From the IMG/VR virus record IMGVR_UViG_3300044819_000016, positions 19,042 to 83,041 of that record: 64,000 nucleotides of DNA; one strand, 5' to 3'. Below the pieces are notes generated by a model. It was not told the DNA's origin. It saw only the letters and a program-made list of their open reading frames with translations, and searched no databases. Position 1 is the stretch's first letter, and each line of letters begins with the position of its first letter. The position numbers and the translations under genes were made by a program. The stretch is from a virus. Positions 35,556 through 43,638 of this stretch are shown piece by piece.

Positions 35556-36212
35556 ATGAACGAATCGAAGCCAGAGCATCCGACGGGTGACACGGTGGCC
35601 ACGGACCTGAATGTCGAGATCGATGCCATGCGCAAGGTCTACATGGCGGTACTCGCCGTGCCGCCCGAGCGCCGCGCCGAGGTCTTGGCGTGGGTCAGCA
35701 AGCGCCTCGAACCCCAGCGCGCGAAGCAGTTCGTCCGCGACCCGCAGGCCGCTCAGGCGAACCCGGTGATCCTGCACGTCGGCGACCCGACTCCGCATGA
35801 GGTGGCATTCACGAACGACCCGAGGAAGTACGCGCATCTCATGGATCCCCAGGACGTCCAGTCGGCGACGGAGAAGATTCAGCAGCTGCGCCCCAGCCTC
35901 GGCCTAGTGAACCCTGGTGGCGGCCTCACCATCGCAATAGGAGGCGGCGGCACGTCGGGAGCCGGCGAACCGACCGCGACCATCAAAGACATCCGTGGCC
36001 ACCACTCGCCATACGCCGAACTGGGGACTTTGCGACAGGTGATCACCGAGGTGGTACGTCACAAGTTCGGAGGTGTCACACCTGCCCCCGTGGCGATGGT
36101 GGAGTTCATCCGGGAGCTTCGAGATGGACCGAACGGCCCGACGAGGGGATTTCTGAACGTGATCCCGGACGACACGCTGGAGGAGCGGATCACCCAGCTC
36201 CTGGAGGGCTAA
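35556..36212 (+). CDS. Hypothetical protein with Gly-rich middle
   Basis: 218 residues; the strongest ribosome-binding site in the region (AAAGGAGGGTGAG) precedes its ATG. Helical N-terminus (MRKVYMAVLAVPPERRAEVL), a glycine-rich linker near 121-137 (IAIGGGGTSGAGE), then a globular C-terminal part. The last residues are LLEG-TAA with the stop inside a GGGCTAACTT element. No family recognised. Confidence 0.6.
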   Translation: MNESKPEHPTGDTVATDLNVEIDAMRKVYMAVLAVPPERRAEVLAWVSKRLEPQRAKQFVRDPQAAQANPVILHVGDPTPHEVAFTNDPRKYAHLMDPQDVQSATEKIQQLRPSLGLVNPGGGLTIAIGGGGTSGAGEPTATIKDIRGHHSPYAELGTLRQVITEVVRHKFGGVTPAPVAMVEFIRELRDGPNGPTRGFLNVIPDDTLEERITQLLEG

Positions 36213-36216
36213 CTTA
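36206..36216 (+). promoter_or_regulatory. GGGC(T/C)AACTTC boundary element, site 3
   Basis: GGGCTAACTTA (last base differs), 33 bases before the ATG at 36250, again including the stop codon of the upstream gene. Confidence 0.45.
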
Positions 36217-36249
36217 GACCCTGTCACCCCACCCCGAACGGAGACCAGA

Positions 36250-36705
36250 ATGGCCCCACCGACCAAGCCCCTTCCGGAAGTCATCGACGAGAAGACGATT
36301 CGCCTCGCCATCTCGATCAACGCCGATGCGATTCAGCAGGAGTACATCGAGCTTCCATCGACTCGCTACAAGTTCACCCGCCGGCACATTGCCTCCGCCA
36401 AGGCTCATCGGCTCGCCGAGTTGGAGGACGAGATCGAGGAGCAGAAGATTCGAGCCGATCTGAAGCGCATCGCCGACGAAGCCAACCCGCCGAAGAAGCT
36501 GACGGTCGCCGACATGGAGCAGATCGTGATCCTCGATCCCCGCTACCGCCAGTCGAAGGAACGTGTCATCAACGCCCGCGAGGCGATGGACCAGGCCGCC
36601 GCCATCGTCGCGAGCATCTCTGATAAAAAGGAGATGCTCGTCTCCCTGGGCGCCGACCTGCGCACCGAAAAAGAAGCCGACCCAAGCATCCGCACCCGCC
36701 GCTGA
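36250..36705 (+). CDS. Possible UvsY-like recombination mediator
   Basis: 151 residues, fully helical and charged (HIASAKAHRLAELEDEIEEQ; ADMEQIVILDPRYRQSKERV; ISDKKEMLVSLGADLRTEKE). Its size, helicity, and the order 'helix, lysine-rich turn, Asp-containing helix, KKEML..LGADLR' resemble UvsY-type mediators that load the recombinase on SSB-coated DNA. It stands two genes before a gp32-like protein and three before RecA/UvsX, where such a mediator would be expected. No hallmark motif exists, so the call rests on shape and context. Confidence 0.4.
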   Translation: MAPPTKPLPEVIDEKTIRLAISINADAIQQEYIELPSTRYKFTRRHIASAKAHRLAELEDEIEEQKIRADLKRIADEANPPKKLTVADMEQIVILDPRYRQSKERVINAREAMDQAAAIVASISDKKEMLVSLGADLRTEKEADPSIRTRR

Positions 36706-36728
36706 CACCAATAAAGGACCCATCCACA

Positions 36729-37091
36729 ATGGCACTCAAGGACATGGAAACCCTGCATCAGCTGTACCGCGATCTCCAGGTCGCAAAGCAACTCGGCTAC
36801 AAGCGTCTCGCCGCTGCTCTCGCCACGACGCTTCTCACCTTGGCTCATGGGCTCATCGGCGAGTGCATGGGCGCCGAGTTGATCGCGAAGGCGGCGAGCG
36901 CGGCGAAGGAGGACATGCCGCCCGACGAGGTCAGGCTTCTGTTGCTGATCGTCACCGCCCCGAATGAATCGTTCGAGACCGTGACGAAGGTTCTCCAGAG
37001 GGATCTGGATGCCAAACTCGCCAAGGAGCGCGAGGCGTCCCAGGAGCCGGCCCAGACGACGACGGAGGAGCGCGAAACGACGGCGGGCTAA
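36729..37091 (+). CDS. Small helical hypothetical protein
   Basis: 120 residues (DMETLHQLYRDLQVAKQLGY), helical, with a moderately hydrophobic stretch (LAAALATTLLTLAHGLIGEC) and an acidic, Thr/Glu-rich tail. Ends TTAG with the stop in a GGGCTAACTTCC element. Lies between the mediator-like and SSB-like genes; function unknown. Confidence 0.55.
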   Translation: MALKDMETLHQLYRDLQVAKQLGYKRLAAALATTLLTLAHGLIGECMGAELIAKAASAAKEDMPPDEVRLLLLIVTAPNESFETVTKVLQRDLDAKLAKEREASQEPAQTTTEERETTAG

Positions 37092-37095
37092 CTTC
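37085..37095 (+). promoter_or_regulatory. GGGC(T/C)AACTTC boundary element, site 4
   Basis: GGGCTAACTTC, 44 bases before the ATG of the gp32-like gene. The region between is C/A-rich (CCAACCACC), as expected for an unstructured leader. Confidence 0.5.
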
Positions 37096-37139
37096 CATCC
37101 CAACCACCAACCAACCCAAACCCAAAGGAACAAACGCAC

Positions 37140-38192
37140 ATGGCAACAACGACCGACACTTTCGTGGAAACCGAGTGGGAGCGATCTTCGCCCGAGGAGA
37201 TGCGCGAAGACTTCGACGCGTACAAGCGTGACGAAGCCGAGCGCAAGGCACGCGGCGCCGTGGTCAAACCCGAGGTGGGCAAGACCGTTTGGCGCATCAT
37301 GCCCAAGATCAAGGGGAAGCGCCTGACGAAGCGGACCTGGACGCACAACGTGAACAACAAGGTCCTCGCGCAGGCGATGGACCTACTTGCTGGGCTCCCG
37401 GACGAGCCGCGTCTGAAGGCAGCCGCCGCGCTCGGGATCATGGACATCCCGGCCCCCACGTTCTCCGATGGGTTCTCCGCGACCGTCTGTGCCTCCAAGG
37501 TGGAGGACAAGCCGTGCTTCTACTGCACGCTGAACAGCATCCTTCGCGGCATCGGCAACGCAGCGCCGGCCCTGGCCGAGACGACCAAGTACCTATCTGG
37601 CGAGATCAGTTCGAGCCAGGAGTATTTCGTGGGCGCCGTGAACCTCAGCGACAAGGCCGAGATGGCGCGTGGACCGCGGATCTTGAAGCTGACAAAGGGG
37701 CAGTTCGAGGACCTCGATCGGATCTACTGGGACAAGGAGGCCGGCGGCGACTTCTCCGATCCAGACAAGGGGTTCAACCTGATCATCGATCGCATCGAGG
37801 ACCCGAACACGACGATGGAGATCAACGGTAAGTCGATGCCCAAGACGACCTACAAGATGTCGGCGGCGCGGACCTCGACCCCGATCCCGAACAGGGACTG
37901 GCTGAAGCACCTTCACGATCTCGACACCGCACGCCCCGTGCTGGACGTCGGCGAGGTGCGAAGGCTCATCGAGGGCACGCCGAAGGGCCCCCAGGCGCCC
38001 GCAGCGCCGCAGGGACGTCAACTCACCTCCGTTCCCCCGCCGGCAGCCGTTGCTCCCGCTGGCGTCGCTCCTGGTGACGCTGGCGAAGACGATGGCGATC
38101 CCGACGAGGTCCTCCAGAATCCGAAGGACAGTTCGGACTTCGACAGCCGAGCGAACTTCAAGAAGCGCGGGATCCGCGGCATCCCAATCTGA
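37140..38192 (+). CDS. gp32-like single-stranded DNA-binding protein
   Basis: 350 residues. Residues 50-60 (VWRIMPKIKGK) open an OB-fold-like core. His69 and Cys117-x8-Cys126-x2-Cys129 nearly reproduce the zinc ligand pattern of T4 gp32 (His, then Cys-x9-Cys-x2-Cys). A flexible Pro/Ala segment and an acidic stretch (DAGEDDGDPDEV) near the C-terminus fit the protein-interaction tail of SSBs. It lies just before RecA/UvsX and is followed by its own strong terminator, consistent with high expression. The call is inference from pattern and position, not overall identity. Confidence 0.6.
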   Translation: MATTTDTFVETEWERSSPEEMREDFDAYKRDEAERKARGAVVKPEVGKTVWRIMPKIKGKRLTKRTWTHNVNNKVLAQAMDLLAGLPDEPRLKAAAALGIMDIPAPTFSDGFSATVCASKVEDKPCFYCTLNSILRGIGNAAPALAETTKYLSGEISSSQEYFVGAVNLSDKAEMARGPRILKLTKGQFEDLDRIYWDKEAGGDFSDPDKGFNLIIDRIEDPNTTMEINGKSMPKTTYKMSAARTSTPIPNRDWLKHLHDLDTARPVLDVGEVRRLIEGTPKGPQAPAAPQGRQLTSVPPPAAVAPAGVAPGDAGEDDGDPDEVLQNPKDSSDFDSRANFKKRGIRGIPI

Positions 38193-38202
38193 TTCACCGA
38201 TG

Positions 38203-38239
38203 GGGGAACGCCTGGTACTGGGGAGTCCAGGCGTTCCCC
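38203..38239 (+). terminator. Strong terminator after the SSB-like gene
   Basis: A perfect 13-bp stem, GGGGAACGCCTGG (38203-38215) with CCAGGCGTTCCCC (38227-38239), 11-base loop, followed by TAATTTGT. Likely limits read-through into recA or sets their ratio. Confidence 0.75.
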
Positions 38240-38260
38240 TAATTTGTCAGGAGGAATCAG

Positions 38261-39262
38261 ATGGCTCGACCGAAGAAGATCAAGACCGAGAAGGAACCGA
38301 AGGCGAAGGCGACCGAGAAGACGTTCGCCGAGCGCGCCGCCGAGATGCTCCGCGCCGAGTTCGGAGAGGAGTCAGCGGATACCCTGGCGGACGGCGGCTA
38401 CTCCAAGGTCCACGCCGTGCTGCCAACCGGCCTCGAAGTCCTGGACCGCTGGGTCATCGGGATCGGTGGCCTGCCCTACGGAAGGATCATCGAGATCAGC
38501 GGCCCCGAGGACGTTGGGAAGTCGAGCCTGATTAATGCTCTGATGGCCGCTGCACAGCGCGATGGCGCGGTGGCTTGCTTGGGGGATGCTGAGCGCAAGG
38601 TGCAGCCAGAATGGGTCGATACGTTCGGCGTGAACCGCAAGGAGATCATCCTCCTGCCGGCGGAGACGGTGGAACAGTTCCTCAGCCAAATCCGCATGAT
38701 GCTTCGGAAGTACGGCAAGACAAAGAAGATGGTTTTCATCCTCGACTCGGTGGCTACCTGCATGCCGAAGAAGGCACTTGAGTCCGACCTGAACGAGGCG
38801 GAGATCCCTGGTGCGATGGGAGCCGCCTGGAGCCGTGGTCTCCGGGCCCTGCACAAAGCCCTCTCATCGAGCAATTCGATGCTTGTCTTAACGAACCAGC
38901 AGAGATCAAAGATCGGGGTCCTTTTCGGTCCAACCGAGGACACTCCAGGAGGCCGCGCGATCAAGCACTATGCCTCGTTGCGGCTTGGAATGTTTCATGG
39001 AAAATCGGTCAAGGATGGTGACCGCCACGTAGCGAAGTGGGCGAACGTTCGCGTGCTGAAGAACCACCTCGGGCCCGGGGCGAACCACCGCAAGGCGGCC
39101 ATCCTCCTCGATTTCAAAGCTGGATGGGACGACGGCAAATCGACGCTCTATCACGCGCGCGAGGTCGGCTGCGCGGACGCGAACACGCGGTCTGTCGAGG
39201 AGGCGAGGAAGAACCTCGGGTGGTCAGTCGTCGAGGACGCCGGTCTCCCCGGGGCGGCCTGA
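38261..39262 (+). CDS. recA: RecA/UvsX-like recombinase
   Basis: 333 residues with an AGGAGGAATCAG ribosome-binding site. Walker A GPEDVGKS (81-88), Walker B VFILDSVA (158-165), and an L2-like segment NQQRSKIGVLFGPTEDTPGG followed by KHYASLRLGM. The N-terminus is Lys-rich. It forms filaments on ssDNA and drives strand exchange. With the gp32-like protein, RuvC-like resolvase, UvsW-like helicase and SbcCD it makes a T4-like recombination-dependent replication set. The C-terminal end overlaps a possible small minus-strand gene. Confidence 0.9.
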   Translation: MARPKKIKTEKEPKAKATEKTFAERAAEMLRAEFGEESADTLADGGYSKVHAVLPTGLEVLDRWVIGIGGLPYGRIIEISGPEDVGKSSLINALMAAAQRDGAVACLGDAERKVQPEWVDTFGVNRKEIILLPAETVEQFLSQIRMMLRKYGKTKKMVFILDSVATCMPKKALESDLNEAEIPGAMGAAWSRGLRALHKALSSSNSMLVLTNQQRSKIGVLFGPTEDTPGGRAIKHYASLRLGMFHGKSVKDGDRHVAKWANVRVLKNHLGPGANHRKAAILLDFKAGWDDGKSTLYHAREVGCADANTRSVEEARKNLGWSVVEDAGLPGAA

Positions 39263-39409
39263 GCCGTCGGCGTCCTGGGCCTGCACCAAACTCCAGCCGG
39301 TTCGCGTCTGCAAGAAGAAATGATCGCCCCAGCGAACGATCGTGAGCCGGTCTGGATTGTAGGTCCCGTCCACTGATTCGCGGCTGAGTGGCGGCGCGGT
39401 GTTTTCCAT
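39224..39409 (-). CDS. Possible small minus-strand protein convergent with recA
   Basis: 61 residues on the minus strand (MENTAPPLSRESVDGTYNPD; IVRWGDHFFLQTRTGWSLV). It overlaps the 3' end of recA by 39 bases. The composition looks protein-like and it fills an otherwise empty gap of 265 bases, but no promoter or clear ribosome-binding site is seen. Kept as a low-confidence gene. Confidence 0.35.
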   Translation of the reverse strand: MENTAPPLSRESVDGTYNPDRLTIVRWGDHFFLQTRTGWSLVQAQDADGSGRPGETGVLDD

Positions 39410-39510
39410 GGGCGCCCGTCACTGCGAACGCCGTGCCAGCTGGAATAGCGTAGATCCGCCTACATCGCGTTACGCAATGCACCCGATGTCCGAGGGATGG
39501 ATCGGCGAGC

Positions 39511-39521
39511 GGGCCAACTTC
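39511..39521 (+). promoter_or_regulatory. GGGC(T/C)AACTTC boundary element, site 5
   Basis: GGGCCAACTTC followed by GAA, as at sites 1 and 6. It is 24 bases before the preferred GTG start at 39546 and 6 bases before an upstream ATG. No stop codon is involved here, and the variable base is C. Confidence 0.5.
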
Positions 39522-39545
39522 GAAACTATGGGCAAGGAGAAACAA

Positions 39546-39806
39546 GTGGCCAAGCAACCATCCAAGATGCCGAATCCGTGCGACCAGTGCGGCGGCGAAG
39601 AGTGGCACGCCCCGGGGTCCAGGATCTGTAAACAGAACCGGGCCCGCAACGAGCAAGACCGAACGGCCATCGAGGCGACGGTTCGCGAACAATCGCGGTG
39701 CATCGCCTGGATCCAGGAGTACCGGCGCCGCTCCTTGAATGCCTTCGATCCTGAGTTCCTGATCCTCGACATCGAGAGCGGACTGAACGCCGAGGACGAA
39801 GTATGA
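39546..39806 (+). CDS. Small zinc-motif protein before SbcD
   Basis: 86 residues if started at GTG 39546, which has AAGGAG seven bases upstream; an in-frame ATG at 39528 would add six residues. Contains NPCDQCGGEEWHAPGSRICK, a likely zinc site, then a charged helix (RCIAWIQEYRRRSLNAF). ATGA-coupled to sbcD. Unknown function, possibly a nuclease accessory. Confidence 0.55.
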   Translation: MAKQPSKMPNPCDQCGGEEWHAPGSRICKQNRARNEQDRTAIEATVREQSRCIAWIQEYRRRSLNAFDPEFLILDIESGLNAEDEV

Positions 39807-40945
39807 CCACCACGGCGAAGTCCAAGAAACCGAAGTACGATGTTGCCATCGTCGCCGACGTTCACCTCGGGAACCACCGAGGATGGGGTGGCCCCGTGGG
39901 TACCGATGGGCTGAACCAAGCCGCGAGGCTCGGGATCGAGAGCCTGGTGGAAGCCATCGAGATCGCGAAGTCTGCCGGCTGCTCCGTCCTGATCGTGGCT
40001 GGTGATCTGTTCCAGACAGCGCGCCCCGAGCCGGCTCTCATCGCCGCCGTCCAGCACGCGATCACGGCAGGCGAGCTTCCCGTGGCCCTGATCCCTGGGA
40101 ACCACGACATGCCTGACGCCACCGCCGAGAACGGCAACACGGCGCTTGCCCCGCTTTGGGACTGCGCCCAGATCGTTGGCAGTCCGGAGCGCATGGTGCT
40201 GAACACGTTCGCCATCGTCGCGGTACCGTTCGACGCCCGCGCCCCGATGCGCAATGTCCTGGACGAGTGCCCGCTCCTGGAGAAGCCAAACGCCGACGAG
40301 AGCCGGCGGACCATCCTTGTCACGCACGTTGGGGTCTACGATGACTTGGACGCCAAGTTGTCGCCCTGGGTTCGCCTGGCCAAGGACGGAATCTCGGACA
40401 CGGAGATGTTCGCGATCATGAAGCGCGCCGGCATCCGCCTGGCGTTCGTGGGGAACTTCCACGAGCATCGGCAGTGGACGGACCCGGACGGCCGCACCAT
40501 CATCCAGTGCGGCACGCTGGCGCCGCACAGCTTCTCGGACGCCGGGACTCACCAGCGCGGGCTCGTCATCCTGACGGACGGCGAGATGTTCAAGACGAGT
40601 GAGGCGCGCGGCGTCCGGTTCGTGAACCTTCGGGGAAATGACCCGAACCACCTCGCCAGCCTCACCCAGGGGATCAGCAAGGGCAATCGCTACGTGGTTC
40701 GGCAGACGGGCGGCGCGCGCTGGGAGGAGTCGGAGATCAAGGAGCTTCTGGCCTACGAGTGGGTCCCCCAGAAGGCGCCGACCGAGAAGGCCAGCGGGGG
40801 CCCGGCGCCGACGTCCGCCCCCGATCCGATGGCCGCGCTGACGGCGCACCTCGCTGCCGCCCCGATGCCGCCTGGACTGGACTCGACCGTGGCGCGCGCC
40901 AGCGTGCTCGCGCTGGTCAAAGACTTTTGGAAACGCTCCGCCTGA
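39803..40945 (+). CDS. sbcD: SbcD-like nuclease subunit (metallophosphoesterase)
   Basis: 380 residues. Metal-binding motifs in order: ADVHLG (Asp19, His21), GDLF (Asp67), GNHD (99-101), VTHVG (His174), and GNFHEH (His219, His221), where most relatives have G-H-x-H. This is the Mre11/SbcD/T4 gp47 fold. With the SbcC protein encoded three genes downstream it forms a complex that cuts hairpins and resects ends for recombination. The C-terminal 60 residues form an Ala/Pro linker and a short helix that may contact SbcC. Confidence 0.88.
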   Translation: MTTTAKSKKPKYDVAIVADVHLGNHRGWGGPVGTDGLNQAARLGIESLVEAIEIAKSAGCSVLIVAGDLFQTARPEPALIAAVQHAITAGELPVALIPGNHDMPDATAENGNTALAPLWDCAQIVGSPERMVLNTFAIVAVPFDARAPMRNVLDECPLLEKPNADESRRTILVTHVGVYDDLDAKLSPWVRLAKDGISDTEMFAIMKRAGIRLAFVGNFHEHRQWTDPDGRTIIQCGTLAPHSFSDAGTHQRGLVILTDGEMFKTSEARGVRFVNLRGNDPNHLASLTQGISKGNRYVVRQTGGARWEESEIKELLAYEWVPQKAPTEKASGGPAPTSAPDPMAALTAHLAAAPMPPGLDSTVARASVLALVKDFWKRSA

Positions 40946-40959
40946 AAGGACCACCACCC

Positions 40960-41160
40960 ATGCAAACCCAAGACGTTGAGATCGAAGCCGAGACGGTTGT
41001 CGTCAAGATCGAGGTCGAGTCCGTCCTCGTGACCCTCTGGCAGTCGACGGTGACGGTCGATGGCTCCGTCCGCTACACGGCGGCATTCGAGAACAGCCCA
41101 GCTGCCGCGTTCATCAAGGCCCTCGACTTCGCGCGCGGCGCGAACCTGGTGAGCCAGTGA
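40960..41160 (+). CDS. Small hypothetical protein between SbcD and SbcC
   Basis: 66 residues (MQTQDVEIEAETVVVKIEVE) with GAAAGGACC as ribosome-binding site. Beta-rich, alternating Val/Glu, then a helix (NSPAAAFIKALDFARG). No motif recognised. Its place inside the sbcD-sbcC operon suggests a recombination accessory. Confidence 0.55.
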   Translation: MQTQDVEIEAETVVVKIEVESVLVTLWQSTVTVDGSVRYTAAFENSPAAAFIKALDFARGANLVSQ

Positions 41161-41399
41161 GCAGCGCTGAGAAGGCATGCCTGGAGTTCTATGTCGCCAG
41201 CCGGGAGCTTCTCCTGATCGAAGGCGCATGGGCGACCAGGGATCGGGACGTCAACATCGGGCGTTCACTGAACGAAGCCACCCAGTACCAGGCCGACAAG
41301 GAGAAGGCGACCTTGAGGGTCAAGAATGCCGAGTTCGAGATCAAGAACATCGGCGCGTTTCTCTACGAGAAGGGGCGCCCGAGCGCGGTGCCGCGATGA
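41157..41399 (+). CDS. Small coiled-coil protein before SbcC
   Basis: 80 residues from GTG 41157 (GTGA overlap). Charged helices throughout (YQADKEKATLRVKNAEFEIK). Ends inside the sbcC start (ATGA). Unknown function. Confidence 0.55.
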   Translation: MSSAEKACLEFYVASRELLLIEGAWATRDRDVNIGRSLNEATQYQADKEKATLRVKNAEFEIKNIGAFLYEKGRPSAVPR

Positions 41400-43060
41400 T
41401 CGTCCGCCGGATCCTCCTGACCGACTTCTTGCGCTACAAGGATGCGACCATCGACCTGCCCGAGGTCGGGCTCGTGGCGTTCTGTGGCCTGAACGGTAGC
41501 GGAAAGAGCAGCTGTCTGGAGGCTATCGCTTGGACGCTCTGGGGTCGCTCCCTCCGCGGCGCCGACGACCCGGGCCCCGCCGGCTCCGCGACCGCCATGC
41601 TTGACGACGGGTTCCATATCGAGCGCCAACGCTCCGGCCGCACGACCAAGGGCCTGACCCTGTCCACCGCCGCCGAGTCCCTGTCCGGCCAGACCGTGAC
41701 CCAGACCCAGGTCAAGATCGTGGAGCGCTGGGGGACCTTCGAGCGGTTCGCGGCAACCAGGGTGTTCGGCCGTGACCTCCTGTCCAGGTTCGGCACGGCG
41801 ACCAACAGGGAGCGTCAACAGCTCCTGGAGTCCATCCTCGGGTTCGAGCAGTTCTCCCGGGCAGAGAAGCTGGCCCGGGTCGAGCTTTCGACGCGGCGCT
41901 CGGCCCAGGACGGGGCGGACTCGGCCCTCCGGTACGCCGAGAAGGTGCTCCAGGACGCGCAGGAGCGCGCCCAGGGCTCGGGACCGCCCCCGAACCTCCT
42001 GGTGCTCCAGGACGAGATAGACGCGGCCCTACGCGCACGCCAAGCAGCGGAGGAGGCCATCGCGAAGGCGCGCGCCGCCCGCGACCGCTCCGCGTCCCTT
42101 CTCGACCGCCAGCGCCGGGCCCGGTATGACGCTGGTCACGAAGCCGACCAGGCCAAGGCCGAGACGATGGTGGCGGCCGGCAAGATCCAGGCGGCCCGCA
42201 AACTGCTGGAGTGCCCGGTGTGCCTCCGGGGCGCGTCCGAGGAGGACAGGGGCGTCATCGTCGCCCACCACCAGGCGACCCTCAACGCCGCCGCCAAGCG
42301 CAAGGCGGACGCCATGAACCTCATCGAGGCGCTCGATGCCGACATGGAGGACCTCGGCGCCCAGGTCGCGATCCACGACAAGGTGATCCGAGCCGCCGAC
42401 CAAGATCGGAGCGTCGCGTCCATCGCCTACGAGCAAGCCAAGGCAGACCTCAGGGTGGCCCAAGCCGCCAATGCCCAGGCCATGCGCGCCGCCGACGAGA
42501 TCGACAAGGCGCAATCCTTGGTCACAGAGACCACCCAGATCGCCACCACGGCACGGGCAGTCGTCCAGCAGGCCCAGGCAGCCGTCGAGGCCCTTGGGCC
42601 CCGTGGCGCGCGTCTCAGGCTGTTCAGCGACGCCCTGCAACGCCTGGAAGCCGAGACCAACGCCGTGCTCGACCGCCTAGGAATGGGCCTCGCCGTCGAA
42701 ATCTCGGCCCGCAAGACCCAGGCCAGCGGCAAGGAAGTGGACGAGGTCTCGATCACGCTCAAGGGCGCAGGTGCCGGCGAGTACCTCGGGGCGTCGGGCG
42801 GAGAGCGCACCCGCGTGGACGTCGCCATGATCCTGGCCCTCGGGCGCCTCTCGGGTGACGGCGGCCTCCTGGCGTTCGACGAGGTGTTCGATCCCCTCGA
42901 CGACGACGGCATCGAGCGCGTCTCTCAGTTGCTGGAGGAGCTTGCCGAGAAGCGCCAGGTCCTGGTGACGAGCCACAATCCCAGGCTCCTGGCGTCCATC
43001 CCAGCCAGTCAGATTCGCCGTGTCTCCCGGAACCCGGAAGGCGGATCGCAAATCACGTAG
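41396..43060 (+). CDS. sbcC: SbcC/Rad50-like ATPase subunit
   Basis: 554 residues from ATG 41396. Walker A GLNGSGKSS (31-39), Q-loop region ILGFEQFSRAEK, two coiled-coil arms around a zinc hook CPVC (Cys273/276), ABC signature GASGGERTRV (465-474), Walker B LLAFDEVFD (491-499) and a switch His in VTSHNPRL. Shorter arms than bacterial SbcC, as in T4 gp46. It pairs with the SbcD-like nuclease to process DNA ends. It is the last gene of the recombination operon; a repeat-rich non-coding region follows. Confidence 0.9.
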   Translation: MIVRRILLTDFLRYKDATIDLPEVGLVAFCGLNGSGKSSCLEAIAWTLWGRSLRGADDPGPAGSATAMLDDGFHIERQRSGRTTKGLTLSTAAESLSGQTVTQTQVKIVERWGTFERFAATRVFGRDLLSRFGTATNRERQQLLESILGFEQFSRAEKLARVELSTRRSAQDGADSALRYAEKVLQDAQERAQGSGPPPNLLVLQDEIDAALRARQAAEEAIAKARAARDRSASLLDRQRRARYDAGHEADQAKAETMVAAGKIQAARKLLECPVCLRGASEEDRGVIVAHHQATLNAAAKRKADAMNLIEALDADMEDLGAQVAIHDKVIRAADQDRSVASIAYEQAKADLRVAQAANAQAMRAADEIDKAQSLVTETTQIATTARAVVQQAQAAVEALGPRGARLRLFSDALQRLEAETNAVLDRLGMGLAVEISARKTQASGKEVDEVSITLKGAGAGEYLGASGGERTRVDVAMILALGRLSGDGGLLAFDEVFDPLDDDGIERVSQLLEELAEKRQVLVTSHNPRLLASIPASQIRRVSRNPEGGSQIT

Positions 43061-43074
43061 CCCCGGCTCCCCTC

Positions 43075-43380
43075 GAATTCGAAAGAGGGTCTTCGAATTT
43101 TTCATGAGCACCTGAAATTCGAAAGAGGGTCTTCGGTTTTTCCAGGGACTCCCGGAATTCAAAAGAGGGTCTTCGATTTTTCTGTGAGCACCCGATAGCC
43201 CCGCCCGGGGCTTTTTGAATCCCCCCTCCCGGATTCCTAAAGAGGGTCTTCGAATTTTCCGCACCCGCCAGCCAGCTGCCGCGGAAGGATCCCGCGCGCG
43301 CTGCGCTTCCGGGAATCAAAAGAGGGTCTCGGAATTTTCCGACACTCCCGGATTTCTAAAGAGGGTCTTGGATTTTTTCG
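43075..43380 (+). repeat. Six dispersed copies of an AAAGAGGGTCTT repeat
   Basis: Copies start near 43075, 43114, 43154, 43231, 43311 and 43350. The consensus is GGAATTC, then AAAGAGGGTCTTCG, then AATTTTTC. The core AGA-GGG-TCT can fold on itself. In copy 1 the arms AATTCGAA and TTCGAATT extend this to a clear hairpin followed by T5, while the others are less paired. Several copies are followed by TGAGCAC. Candidate multiple terminators or protein-binding iterons. Confidence 0.75.
43197..43216 (+). terminator. Rho-independent terminator after sbcC
   Basis: AGCCCCG pairs with CGGGGCT across a 2-base turn, followed by T-rich sequence (CTTTTT). Located between repeat copies 3 and 4. Confidence 0.75.
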
Positions 43381-43440
43381 TGAGCACGGGCCAGCCAGCC
43401 CCCGCGCGGAGCCGGTGCACAGTCCGGATTCCGGAAAAAA

Positions 43441-43538
43441 GCACGGAGCACGGAGCACGGAGCACGGAGCACGGAGCACGGAGCACGGAGCACGGAGCAC
43501 GGAGCACGGAGCACGGAGCACGGAGCACGGAGCACGGA
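43441..43538 (+). repeat. Tandem array of fourteen 7-bp units (GCACGGA)
   Basis: Fourteen perfect copies in a row. The unit matches the GAGCACGG found just after repeat copy 6 (43382-43389), so the array may have expanded from it. Perfect identity implies recent slippage, and copy number is probably variable. Seven-base periodicity shifts the frame at each unit, arguing against coding use. Confidence 0.95.
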
Positions 43539-43600
43539 GCGATCGCGCATGGGACTCAAACCTCCGAAAGAAAAAGATCGGGGAGCTTGAAAATAATTCA

Positions 43601-43629
43601 TTGACGAAGTTTCTTAGTTACGGTATTCC
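43601..43629 (+). promoter_or_regulatory. Promoter P2 (conserved-spacer class)
   Basis: -35 TTGACG (43601-43606), 17-base spacer ending TTTCTTAGTTACGG, -10 TATTCC (43624-43629). The ATG of the next gene is only 9 bases after the -10, so the mRNA would be leaderless or nearly so. Confidence 0.7.
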
Positions 43630-43638
43630 TATTTCACC

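Larger units (their letters stand above)
43061..43638 (+). other. Non-coding intergenic region with repeats, terminator and promoter
   Basis: No credible gene in 578 bases. It holds six dispersed copies of a 28-30 base repeat (43075-43380), a clear terminator (43197-43216), fourteen tandem copies of a 7-bp unit (43441-43538), and promoter P2 (43601-43629). The frames that cross it give only repetitive peptides. Confidence 0.75.

Noticed and set aside
39470-40957. A 495-codon minus-strand open frame over the sbcD gene
   Set aside because: Shadow of the well-supported nuclease on the + strand.
43075-43380. A CRISPR array
   Set aside because: Repeat copies differ in sequence, spacing is irregular (about 38 to 80 bases), and no cas genes are present.
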